From CAZKHG01 sp964552655 (GTDB lineage: Bacteria; Bacteroidota; Bacteroidia; Bacteroidales; Tenuifilaceae), in the NCBI GenBank assembly GCA_964552655.1, contig CAZKHG010000064.1, positions 1-17,876 on the forward strand: a stretch of 17,876 nt of DNA, read 5' to 3'. This document shows, in pieces, positions 6,812 to 14,276 of this stretch (position 1 is its first letter; the number at the start of each line of letters is the position of its first letter). The notes beneath the pieces were generated by a model. The model searched no databases. It was not told the origin of the DNA and was given only the letters and a program-made list of their open reading frames with translations. A program made the translations under genes and the position numbers.

Positions 6812-9800
6812 ATGAAAGCTTTGGCACGCAATTTCATTGCTTTGCCTATTTTCATTGCATTCTTTGCATTTCAGGCAATTTCGCAAATTCCACAAAAGTT
6901 CAACTACCAGGCCGTTCTCCGCAATGCGGATGGAGCAGTGCTGGCTAACCAGACCGTATCCATCAGGCTGAGCCTCACCAGCAGCGATGGAACCAACGAG
7001 TACTACGCCGAAACACAAACCGTCCAATCCTCCGCCCAGGGGGTGATCAACCTGGTGGTGGGGAACGGAACCGTGGTAACCGGATCGCTTTCCGGCGTCC
7101 AGTGGTCCACCGGAACGGTTAAGCTAAAGATCGGGGTTGACCCGGCCGGGGGAACAAGCTACGTGCCCATGGGCAATGTTGAGTTGCTTACTGTCCCCTA
7201 CTCGCATGTGGCAGGAAACGGTTTCTCCTCAATAACCGACAACAGCAACGGCACATTCACCTATACCTTTGCCAACGGCACAACCTATACAACACCTGAT
7301 CTTACCGGACCNNNNNNNNNNNNNNNNNNNNNNNNNNNNNNNNNNNNNNNNNNNNNNNNNNNNNNNNNNNNNNNNNNNNNNNNNNNNNNNNNNNNNNNNN
7401 NNNNNNNNNNNACAGGGCCACAAGGGCCGCAAGGGGTTAAAGGGGATACTGGCCTTCAGGGCGATATTGGCCCAGCAGGACCACAAGGGCCAGTAGGACC
7501 ACAAGGTCCAATAGGGCCGCAGGGTGAAGCCGGTACGGGGCTTACCAATAAAGGTGCTTGGTCCTCCACCACAGACTATGTTGTTGGGGACTACGTATTC
7601 TCAGAATCCTCACTGAACAACACTATTAACTCCATGTGGATATGCCAACTCAATGTCACCGCAAATATTACCCTACCCAAGGATGATGCCACCCACTGGG
7701 TGGAGTTTGAGGCACCAGCAGGACCCCAGGGACCAGAGGGTCCCATTGGTCCGCAAGGACCACAAGGACTGCAAGGGATTGCCGGTTCACAGGGGCCGCA
7801 GGGTGATACCGGGCCAGCAGGGCCACAAGGCTTGCAAGGACCAATCGGGGCGACTGGACCTCAGGGGCCAGCAGGAGCAGATGGAATATCGGTGCAGTGG
7901 CTTGGATCGCTTATTTCACAACCTATAACCGCATCTGTTAACCAAGCCTACTATAACTCTTCTGACGGGAAGGCATACATTTACGATGGCGATTCCTGGG
8001 AGATTATTACCCAAGACGGCCTTAACGGGGTGAACGGCAACAACGGGGTCTCCATCTCCTGGGCGGGCAGTCTTGCCTCTGCACCTCCAACTGCACTTAA
8101 TAAAGCTTATTATAATACAACCGATAAGAAATCTTACATCTGGGATGGGGACTCCTGGGAAATCCTGGCGCAGGATGGGGCAGAGGGACCTGAAGGAACC
8201 ATAGCTGATGGTTCACTTGGCGAAATGCTGGTACACAATGGAACCACATGGGCTGCAACCGGAGCAATCTCCTATAAATCCGATACTGTTGGCATAGGCG
8301 TTAATGCCCCTATATCAAGGTTAATTGTCCAAGGTGAATCAACCGCCTTGCCAGAGGACCCCATTTTCGAGGTAAAGAATAAAGATGGCAAAGTTGTTTT
8401 TGGCGTCTACAACGAGGGCGTACGCGTTTACGTGGATGACTCACCAACCGCTAAAGGTGCCAAAGGAGGGTTTGCAGTGGGTGGATTAACAAATCAAACT
8501 AAAGAAGGAGGTCTGGAGTACTTCAGGATTACCCCAGATAGCGCAAGAATATATATTAAAGATACGATTACTCCGAAAGGAGCCAAAGGGGGATTTGCAG
8601 TGGGTGGGCTAACAAACCAAACAAAGGGATCCAGAGTAAGTTACTTGAAAATTACACCGGATAGCGCGCGTATTTACGTAAATGAGGTAAACTCAACTAA
8701 AGGGGCAAAGGGAGGTTTTGCCGTTGGGGGTCTTACCAACCAAACTAAAAACACTACTGCTAGAGACCTTTTCTTTATTACACCAGATAGTGCGAGAATA
8801 TACATTAAGGATACTGTTCCAACCAAAGGGGCAAAGGGAGGTTTTGCTGTGGGAGGCTTAACCAACCAAACCAAAAGAATTACGGATAATTATCTTTACA
8901 TCCATCGGGATAGTTCACGTATTTACATTGATGATGATGTGACCAGTAAAGGGGCGAAAGGTGGTTTTGCAGTTGGTGGGTTGACAAACCAAACCAAGGG
9001 AGGAAAGGCCAACTTTATGAATATCCAAACCAAATCTGACACTATCAATCCAAGCGAACCCAGAATCCTTTGGTATCCGATAAAAAACGCATTTCTTGTT
9101 GGTCAGGTTCTAATAGAAAGCCCTGATAGTGTGGGAACAAACTCTACCTCAACTGGGTATGAATCTAAGGCTAAAGGAGGGTGGAGCCAGGCTTTTGGGT
9201 ATCAATCAAAAGCCAGAGGGCAATATTCAACTGCAATTGGTTATAAAGCTATAGCTAATTCAGATTATTCTTTCGCGTTTGGAGATAGTGTGCTGGCGAT
9301 TGGGTTAAACTCCTATTCATTAGGGAAACATGCTCTTGCATCCGGTAGTACATCGTTTGCATTTGGAGAAGGAGTTTCCGCACTTGCTCCGTATAGCTAT
9401 GCCTTTGGAAAGGGATCATCATCTATTGCGTCATACTCAATTTCTATGGGAAATGAAGCCATAGCCGAAGGTTTTTCATCCTACGCATTCGGAGAATCTT
9501 CTCATGCATATAATCAATACAGCTATGCAATTGGAAGAGGGGCTGAAACCAAAGGTGATTATTCATTTGCGTTAGGGACTCTCTCAACTGCCAATGGTGT
9601 ATCATCCTACGCATTCGGGGATGGTTCAACCACTGCATCTACAGCCTCAAACAGCTTTGCTTTTGGTAAAATTGCAATCGCAAATGGAGTATCTTCTTAT
9701 GCATTTGGGGATGGATCATCTACGGCATCAGCAGCGTCAAATAGTTTTGCTTTTGGTAGAGGAGCCAAAGCAGATGGATTGGGCAGCTATGCCTTTGGTA

Positions 9801-11305
9801 GCTCTGGAGTTGACTCTGCCGGTGTGGCCACCGATTCTACGCACGCTTTGGGAGAATATTCCTTTGCGATTGGACAAGGATCACATAGTATTGGTAAGGG
9901 TTCATTTTCTTTTGGTTTAGGAAATATAGCTACTGGTGATTTCTCAATCGCGATGGGATATAAGACCAAAACCGAGGGATGGGCAGATATGGCATTTGGG
10001 TACGATAACCATACCACAGGTGGTGCATCAGTTGCATTCGGATCCTATAATCACGTAACAGGTCCCTATTCTACTGCATTTGGCGTTTCTAATATTGCAG
10101 CAGGAGGTGCATCTACAGTAATGGGAATGTATAACAAATCCTATGGAAGTGCTGATGTGGTTATGGGTGCCGAGAATAAAACCAGTGGTTATTATTCACT
10201 TGCTGCCGGAAAATACGTTATTGCAAACACAATAAATATGGTCGCATTTGGTCAGTATAATGATACCTCCAGAACTGCAACAAATTCAAATAAATTCTGG
10301 TACTCAACAGATCCCTTATTTGTTGTCGGAAATGGTACAACTAGTGATAAACGTAAGAATGCTCTAACCGTTCTAAAAAGCGGAAATATTGGAATTGGAA
10401 CTGCTGCCCCTTCCGAAAAACTAGAGATTAATAGCACAACTGGTGCCAAACTATATATGAATAGTGCTGTTGCAAATATGTTAGTTTTTAATACTAACGG
10501 TGTTGCAGCCCCAGCTTTTACCACACGAAGCAACGGGACAAAAATAGTTTTATATCCTGCCATAACATCCTCACTTACCGATTATGCAATAGGTATTACA
10601 GATTATACTGTTTGGATGTCGGTTCCAACAAATACTTCTTCATACGGTTTTAGGTTTTATGGTGGTACAAGTGAACTTATGCGGATTAGAGGCGATGGAA
10701 ACGTTGGGTTGGGTACAACTGCTCCTACTCAAAAACTGCATATTAAGGGGTCTAGCTCAACAAATTGTCAGATATATCTGGAACCTGGTGAATGGAATAG
10801 TACAGGAGATTATGCTCAAATTATTTTTGGCGATGGAAACCATATTATTAAAGGAGAGTTTGGAGCAGGTATTACTATCTCTGATATTGATGGTGTAAAT
10901 ATGCCAACAGTTTATAACCACACTTCAACTGGAGGAACAACACTTTATATCAACTCTGCTGGAAAGTTAGGTAGATTAACCTCCTCAATAAAATACAAAG
11001 AAAATGTTTTTGATCTTGAAAGTATCAACTGGTTGTTCAACTTAAGACCAGTGACATTTAACTATAAAAACGATGTAAAAAAAGAATTAATGTATGGTCT
11101 TATTGCTGAGGAGGTTGACCAGATTAATCCACACATAGTTACTTACGGTCCAGATAGCAAACCCGATGGCCTAATGTACGAAAGGCTTGTTGTCCCAATG
11201 CTTAAAGCAATCCAGGAGCAGAAACAGGAAAACCAACAGCTTAAATCCGAGATCGAAATCCTTAAAGCCCAGCTGGAGGAGATTAAGGCATTGCTTAAAA
11301 AATAA
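6812..11305 (+). CDS. fibre protein B: collagen-like stalk, cassette repeats, YadA-like head, S74 chaperone
   Basis: At least 1497 residues with a 100-N gap counted in. A signal peptide (1-25, ending AISQ) precedes the shared N-terminal domain (26-134) and one GNGF..DN.NGT module. Collagen-like runs flank an aromatic insert (244-302; W250, GDYVF, MWICQ, WVEFEAP), then two ISVQW/VSISW inserts begin at 359 and 413 (AYYN, IWDGDSWEILAQDG). A linker (PIFEVKNKDG at 517) leads to five KGAKGGFAVGGLTNQTK cassettes from 548. Next is a head of about 26 units of 14 residues (782-1146) in the YadA/Hep_Hag style (YSFAFG, AIANG, SYAFG). NIGIGTAAP and NVGLGTTAP motifs lead to a shorter S74-type domain from Ser1391 (SSIKYKEN, YGLIAEEVDQI) and a coiled coil. 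YadA-like heads are trimeric adhesins, so adhesion is likely. It lacks the YadA anchor. The frame happens to stay open across the 100 N. Confidence 0.85.
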   Translation: MKALARNFIALPIFIAFFAFQAISQIPQKFNYQAVLRNADGAVLANQTVSIRLSLTSSDGTNEYYAETQTVQSSAQGVINLVVGNGTVVTGSLSGVQWSTGTVKLKIGVDPAGGTSYVPMGNVELLTVPYSHVAGNGFSSITDNSNGTFTYTFANGTTYTTPDLTGXXXXXXXXXXXXXXXXXXXXXXXXXXXXXXXXXXTGPQGPQGVKGDTGLQGDIGPAGPQGPVGPQGPIGPQGEAGTGLTNKGAWSSTTDYVVGDYVFSESSLNNTINSMWICQLNVTANITLPKDDATHWVEFEAPAGPQGPEGPIGPQGPQGLQGIAGSQGPQGDTGPAGPQGLQGPIGATGPQGPAGADGISVQWLGSLISQPITASVNQAYYNSSDGKAYIYDGDSWEIITQDGLNGVNGNNGVSISWAGSLASAPPTALNKAYYNTTDKKSYIWDGDSWEILAQDGAEGPEGTIADGSLGEMLVHNGTTWAATGAISYKSDTVGIGVNAPISRLIVQGESTALPEDPIFEVKNKDGKVVFGVYNEGVRVYVDDSPTAKGAKGGFAVGGLTNQTKEGGLEYFRITPDSARIYIKDTITPKGAKGGFAVGGLTNQTKGSRVSYLKITPDSARIYVNEVNSTKGAKGGFAVGGLTNQTKNTTARDLFFITPDSARIYIKDTVPTKGAKGGFAVGGLTNQTKRITDNYLYIHRDSSRIYIDDDVTSKGAKGGFAVGGLTNQTKGGKANFMNIQTKSDTINPSEPRILWYPIKNAFLVGQVLIESPDSVGTNSTSTGYESKAKGGWSQAFGYQSKARGQYSTAIGYKAIANSDYSFAFGDSVLAIGLNSYSLGKHALASGSTSFAFGEGVSALAPYSYAFGKGSSSIASYSISMGNEAIAEGFSSYAFGESSHAYNQYSYAIGRGAETKGDYSFALGTLSTANGVSSYAFGDGSTTASTASNSFAFGKIAIANGVSSYAFGDGSSTASAASNSFAFGRGAKADGLGSYAFGSSGVDSAGVATDSTHALGEYSFAIGQGSHSIGKGSFSFGLGNIATGDFSIAMGYKTKTEGWADMAFGYDNHTTGGASVAFGSYNHVTGPYSTAFGVSNIAAGGASTVMGMYNKSYGSADVVMGAENKTSGYYSLAAGKYVIANTINMVAFGQYNDTSRTATNSNKFWYSTDPLFVVGNGTTSDKRKNALTVLKSGNIGIGTAAPSEKLEINSTTGAKLYMNSAVANMLVFNTNGVAAPAFTTRSNGTKIVLYPAITSSLTDYAIGITDYTVWMSVPTNTSSYGFRFYGGTSELMRIRGDGNVGLGTTAPTQKLHIKGSSSTNCQIYLEPGEWNSTGDYAQIIFGDGNHIIKGEFGAGITISDIDGVNMPTVYNHTSTGGTTLYINSAGKLGRLTSSIKYKENVFDLESINWLFNLRPVTFNYKNDVKKELMYGLIAEEVDQINPHIVTYGPDSKPDGLMYERLVVPMLKAIQEQKQENQQLKSEIEILKAQLEEIKALLKK
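7312..7411. other. assembly gap (100 N) inside the collagen-like region of fibre B
   Basis: Exactly 100 N, a conventional filler for a gap of unknown size. It begins right after ACCGGACC (codons T-G-P, since CCN is Pro) and resumes in ACAGGGCCACAAGGG (T-G-P-Q-G). The missing DNA is therefore almost certainly more Gly-X-Y repeat. Its real length and the residue numbering of fibre B after it are unknown. Confidence 0.95.
7412..7885 (+). repeat. collagen-like Gly-X-Y stalk of fibre B with one aromatic insert
   Basis: Gly-X-Y triplets run from 7412 to about 7540 (TGPQGPQG, GPAGPQGPV) and from about 7715 to 7885 (GPQGPEGPIG to GPAGADG). They are interrupted by the 59-residue LTNKGAW...WVEFEAP insert. 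At DNA level the triplets are low-complexity CA/GG-rich repeats, which is probably why assembly broke just upstream. Confidence 0.8.
8453..9046 (+). repeat. five tandem KGAKGGFAVGGLTNQTK cassettes (fibre B)
   Basis: Cassettes start at 8453, 8576, 8699, 8825 and 8948, giving periods of 41, 41, 42 and 41 residues. The 17-residue core is identical in protein in all five copies. The variable half of the first three carries ITPDSARIY(I/V), and the fourth has IHRDSSRIYID. Third-codon positions differ between copies, so the protein core is conserved despite DNA drift. Confidence 0.9.
9155..10249 (+). repeat. YadA-like 14-residue beta-roll head (fibre B)
   Basis: About 26 units begin at glycine in the pattern G-x-x-(A/S)-x-A-x-G-x-x-S-x-A-(F/I/M), for example GYQSKARGQYSTAI, GKHALASGSTSFAF and GNEAIAEGFSSYAF. 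This is the signature of the left-handed parallel beta-roll of trimeric autotransporter heads (Hep_Hag/YadA head). Later units switch to NHTTGGAS-like sequence with Asn and Gly, and two units are lengthened to 16 residues. Confidence 0.85.
9593..9772 (+). repeat. 90-bp tandem duplication within the fibre B head
   Basis: Two adjacent 30-residue blocks, 9593-9682 and 9683-9772, begin NGVSSYAFGDGS and continue (T/S)TAS(T/A)ASNSFAFG. Each contains one lengthened 16-residue head unit, so the pair copies an irregularity and must come from a segmental duplication, not from independent drift of single units. Confidence 0.8.
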
Positions 11306-11315
11306 AATTAGTTTG

Positions 11316-11351
11316 CCCCGCCTGATCATTTAGCTCTGGCGGGGTTTTTTT
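11316..11351 (+). terminator. rho-independent terminator of fibre gene B
   Basis: CCCCGCC (11316-11322) pairs with GGCGGGG (11338-11344) across a 15-base loop and is followed directly by seven T. It starts 10 bases after the stop of fibre B, so genes B and C are separate transcription units. Confidence 0.9.
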
Positions 11352-11439
11352 ATTTATCATTACAAATTGGATATAAGAACATAAATATTTAATTCCTGAG
11401 TAAAAAACAATCATTTATCAAAATTTTTTATTAAACCTA

Positions 11440-11468
11440 TTGACAATTTCCAAAATTTTGTAACTTTC
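11440..11468 (+). promoter_or_regulatory. Bacteroidota-type promoter of fibre gene C
   Basis: TTG (11440-11442) and TAACTTTC (11461-11468) are separated by 18 bases, close to the Bacteroidota consensus TTG then TAnnTTTG. The -7 box ends 25 bases before the ATG at 11494. The same TAACTTTC followed by TATATTCAAT stands before fibre gene D. Confidence 0.55.
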
Positions 11469-11493
11469 ATATATTCAATTAAAACCATTAACC

Positions 11494-14252
11494 ATGAAAA
11501 AGTTCTACACCAACCTCTTCACCTTACTGATAATCCTGACTGTAAGCATTCAACTTGCTTACTCACAGGTGCCTGAAAGTTTCTCCTACCAGGCTGTGGT
11601 ACGCGATGGAACCGGTGCCGTTATCATCAACAGGGCGGTTAAGTTTCGCATAACCCTTCAGGATGAAACCGGGACCAACCCCTACTACTCCGAAAAAATC
11701 GCCACAACCACCAACGATAAAGGTGTCGTGAATTTTAACATCGGCAGCGGAACCCCTGTAAGCGGGACAATCAAAGGTGTTCCCTGGAAGAGCGGCAGCA
11801 TATTCATCAAGATAGAAATAGACCCCAACGGGGGCGACAGCTTTGTTGCCATGGGCACTCCTGCTAAGTTGCAGGCAGTACCCTATGCCCTTTTTGCCGG
11901 GAACACTAAAGAAATTATAAGCGACCCCAGCCCGGTAAGCGACGAAGAACCCATATTCGTAGTTAAAAACAAAGATGGTAAAATTGTTTTTGCCGTTTAC
12001 CAGAGTGGCGTAAGGGCCTATGTTGACGATAGCGGCTCAAAAGGGGTAAAATCCGGTTTTGCCATTGGTGGCCTTACCAACCAGGGAAAAGCCGAGGTGG
12101 AATACTTTAAAATCTACCCCGATAGTGCCCGGATGCTGCTTAAGGAACCTGCCAAAGGGGCTAAAGGTGGTTTCGCCATTGGCGGCCTCACCAATAAATC
12201 AACCCAGGATTTGATGCTGATATCGCCCGATAGCGCCCGTATCTGGGTAAAAAGCGAATCAGCCAAAGGGGCTAAAGGGGGATTTGCCATCGGGGGGCTA
12301 ACCAACAAGGGAACAGCATCTAACTTTATCCTGCTTACCCCCGAAAACTATTTTATTGGCCATCAGGCTGGTGGAAATACCACAACCGGGCTTTATAACT
12401 CCTTTTTTGGTTACCAGTCAGGGTATAGCAACACCCAGGGGAATAAGAACGTATTCCTGGGCCGATACACCGGTTACAATAACATCACCGGCAACCAGAA
12501 TATTTTTATTGGCGACTCGTCGGGCTATAACAATACCGAAGGAAATGCCAACCTGTTTCTGGGTGTAGGCAGTGGCGCAGGCAATCAAAGCGGATTCTGG
12601 AATATCTTTTTGGGCAGAAGATCAGGGTACTTGAATACCACTGGTTATGCAAATATCATCGCCGGTGACTTTGCCGGGTATAGCAATACAAGCGGAAGCT
12701 ACAACGTTTTTCTGGGCGATTATAGTGGTGCCATGAATACCATTGGATCAAAGAACGTTTTCATTGGCAAGGAAGCCGGTTGGAGCAACACCGAAGGGGA
12801 AAAGAATATTTTTATTGGAGCCTGGAGCGGGTTTAGTACTACCACCGGGAACTGGAACGTGTTTATGGGCGAAAACAGCGGGTACAACAACCTAACTGGT
12901 GTATCTAATATTATGATTGGGCAGTCAGCCGGACACGAGAATACCACCGGCCCCTATAATGTTATGCTGGGTACCCTAAGCGGGTATTCAAATACCGAGG
13001 GCAGGGAAAACACGTTTTTAGGTCAGGAAACCGGGTACTCCAATACCACCGGGAATTATAATACCATTGCGGGTAGCTGTGCAGGTTACTCCAACACCAC
13101 CGGGAGCTGGAATACTTTTAATGGTTTCTGGGCAGGCAGAAGTAATACCACTGGTCAACAAAACGTGATGCTGGGGCAAAAAGCCGGCTTTTCAAATACA
13201 ACAGGGGGTTGGAATGTATATATTGGCCCACGAGCAGGGTATAATAACAGCGAAGGTTCTCAGAATGTATTTATTGGTAACAGGGCTGGCTACAAGGAAA
13301 CCGGTTCCAACAAGCTCTATATCTCAAATACTGATGTTGGAAGTGATACCGCCCTGATATATGGTGATTTTTATAACCAGTTTCTCCGTTTCAATGCCAA
13401 TACCNNNNNNNNNNNNNNNNNNNNNNNNNNNNNNNNNNNNNNNNNNNNNNNNNNNNNNNNNNNNNNNNNNNNNNNNNNNNNNNNNNNNNNNNNNNNNNNN
13501 NNNNCGCCCTGATATATGGTGATTTTTATAACCAGTTTCTCCGTTTCAATGCCAATACCTATGCTGTTAATGTTAAACCGAGTAACGATGATGTTGCATT
13601 AACCGGACTTCATTATGTTACCCCATACTGGGGCGTAGGTGTTGAGGGAAGGGGCGGATATGTTGGGGTTAGAGGAATTGCTGATCTATCCAGCGGTGCT
13701 GATTATAGGTGTGGTGTCAGGGGTAATGGCTCTGGTGGATACTATAATTATGGTGTATATGGAGCAGCATCCGGATCCAATTACAGATTTGGTGTATATG
13801 GTAGCGCAACGGCTACAACTGGTAGTTGGGCCGGTTATTTTAGCGGTAACTTGTACTATACCGGATCCTTCACTTCAACCTCTGATGTTAAATTAAAAAA
13901 CAACATCAAACCAATTTCTGATGCACTACAAAAAGTCATTGCGCTTGAAGGGGTTACCTATGAATGGAAATCAAAAGGTGAAATTGATGGGATAATCAAC
14001 AAAAAAACAAGTGGAAAAGAGAATGAATTCGAAGATGTAACAACTTTGAATCTGCCTGAAGGTCTTCAATATGGCGTTATAGCACAGGAAGTTGAAAAAG
14101 TGATTCCCGAGTTGGTTTTAACTGACCCTGATGGTTTAAAATCGGTTGATTATGTAAAGATCATCCCGGTGCTGATTGAGGCCATCAAGGAGCAGCAAAA
14201 ACAGATTGAGCTTTTAAAAGGAGAGGTTGAGCTGCTGAAAACCAAAAAATAG
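11494..14252 (+). CDS. fibre protein C: cassette repeats, 17-residue repeat body, S74 chaperone (split by an assembly gap)
   Basis: As printed, the frame hits TGA at 13510-13512 just after the N gap. If the gap and the duplicated 55 bp (13405-13559) are removed, the frame continues exactly from codon 637 into 13560-14252, giving one 867-residue protein. Signal peptide 1-25 (ending AYSQ); shared N-terminal domain 26-137 (VPESFSYQAVVRD to AVPYALFAGN); linker PIFVVKNKDG at 153; three KGAKGGFAIGGLTN-type cassettes at 183, 221 and 258; then eighteen 17-residue units (302-607). A LIYGDFYNQFLRF junction leads to a GVYG-rich segment and an S74 chaperone from Ser745 (SDVKLKNN, Lys750; YGVIAQEVEKVIPELV; SVDYVKIIPVLIEAIKE) with a coiled-coil tail. 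It has no collagen run, unlike fibres A, B and D. Probably a trimeric surface fibre; ligand unknown. Confidence 0.85.
12040..12315 (+). repeat. three KGxKxGFAIGGLTN cassettes (fibre C)
   Basis: Cassettes start at 12040, 12154 and 12265, periods 38 and 37 residues, shorter than the 41-43 in fibres B and D. The first copy reads KGVKSGFAIGGLTNQGK and the others KGAKGGFAIGGLTNK. The PDSAR motif is kept in the spacers (YPDSARMLL, SPDSARIWV). Confidence 0.85.
12397..13314 (+). repeat. eighteen 51-bp units encoding a 17-residue repeat (fibre C)
   Basis: Seventeen complete units (12397-13263) and a degenerate eighteenth (13264-13314) keep an exact 51-bp period with no insertion or deletion. The unit reads N-(V/I/T)-(F/M)-(L/I)-G-x-x-(S/A)-G-(Y/x)-x-N-T-(T/E)-G-x-x, for example NVFLGDYSGAMNTIGSK. 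A strict period with alternating hydrophobic and Gly positions points to a beta-solenoid or beta-roll shaft. Confidence 0.9.
13350..13404 (+). repeat. 55-bp direct repeat, copy 1, left flank of gap
   Basis: This segment, beginning CGCCCTGATATATGG and ending GCCAATACC immediately before the N run, is identical over 55 bases to 13505-13559. It encodes ALIYGDFYNQFLRFNANT in the frame of fibre C. Confidence 0.95.
13405..13504. other. assembly gap (100 N) inside fibre gene C
   Basis: Exactly 100 N between two identical 55-bp ends. The most economical reading is that two contigs overlap by 55 bp and the scaffolder placed filler between them, so no DNA is missing. Collapsing gap plus one copy (155 bases) restores the reading frame. 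Confidence 0.95.
13505..13559 (+). repeat. 55-bp direct repeat, copy 2, right flank of gap
   Basis: Second copy of the sequence at 13350-13404, starting at the first base after the N run. It is followed at 13560 by TATGCTGTTAATGTT (YAVNV), which continues the fibre C frame in register. Confidence 0.95.
13560..14252 (+). CDS. 3' part of fibre gene C (GVYG region and S74 chaperone)
   Basis: Listed separately because an automatic caller would treat it as its own short gene from the ATG at 13851. The frame is in fact open from 13560: YAVNVKPSND, GVGVEGRGGYVGVRG, YYNYGVYGAASGS, FGVYGSATATT, WAGYFSGN, then the S74 chaperone (SDVKLKNN onward) and a coiled coil ending ELLKTKK. ATG 13851 lies inside LYYTGSF and has no signal peptide, so a separate 133-residue gene is unlikely. 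Frame phase and domain order both make it the C-terminal 230 residues of fibre C. Confidence 0.8.
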   Translation, partial: YAVNVKPSNDDVALTGLHYVTPYWGVGVEGRGGYVGVRGIADLSSGADYRCGVRGNGSGGYYNYGVYGAASGSNYRFGVYGSATATTGSWAGYFSGNLYYTGSFTSTSDVKLKNNIKPISDALQKVIALEGVTYEWKSKGEIDGIINKKTSGKENEFEDVTTLNLPEGLQYGVIAQEVEKVIPELVLTDPDGLKSVDYVKIIPVLIEAIKEQQKQIELLKGEVELLKTKK

Positions 14253-14276
14253 GTGCTACCTATTTGCTACTTTATA

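Noticed and set aside
8674..8874. Antisense open frame over the cassette repeats with its own repeated peptide
   Set aside because: Its repetition (KPPTAKPPFAPLV) is just the reverse reading of the KGAKGGFAVGG coding repeats.
12397..13314. Regular 51-bp spacing considered as a CRISPR array
   Set aside because: Units are degenerate throughout with no conserved repeat/variable spacer split, and they are translated in one long frame.
13510..13512. In-frame TGA after the second gap, suggesting fibre C is a pseudogene
   Set aside because: It appears only because 100 N plus a duplicated 55-mer shift the frame by two. Collapsing the overlap removes it.
13851..14252. Independent 133-residue gene
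   Set aside because: The frame is open upstream to 13560 and joins fibre C in phase. There is no signal peptide or promoter at this ATG.
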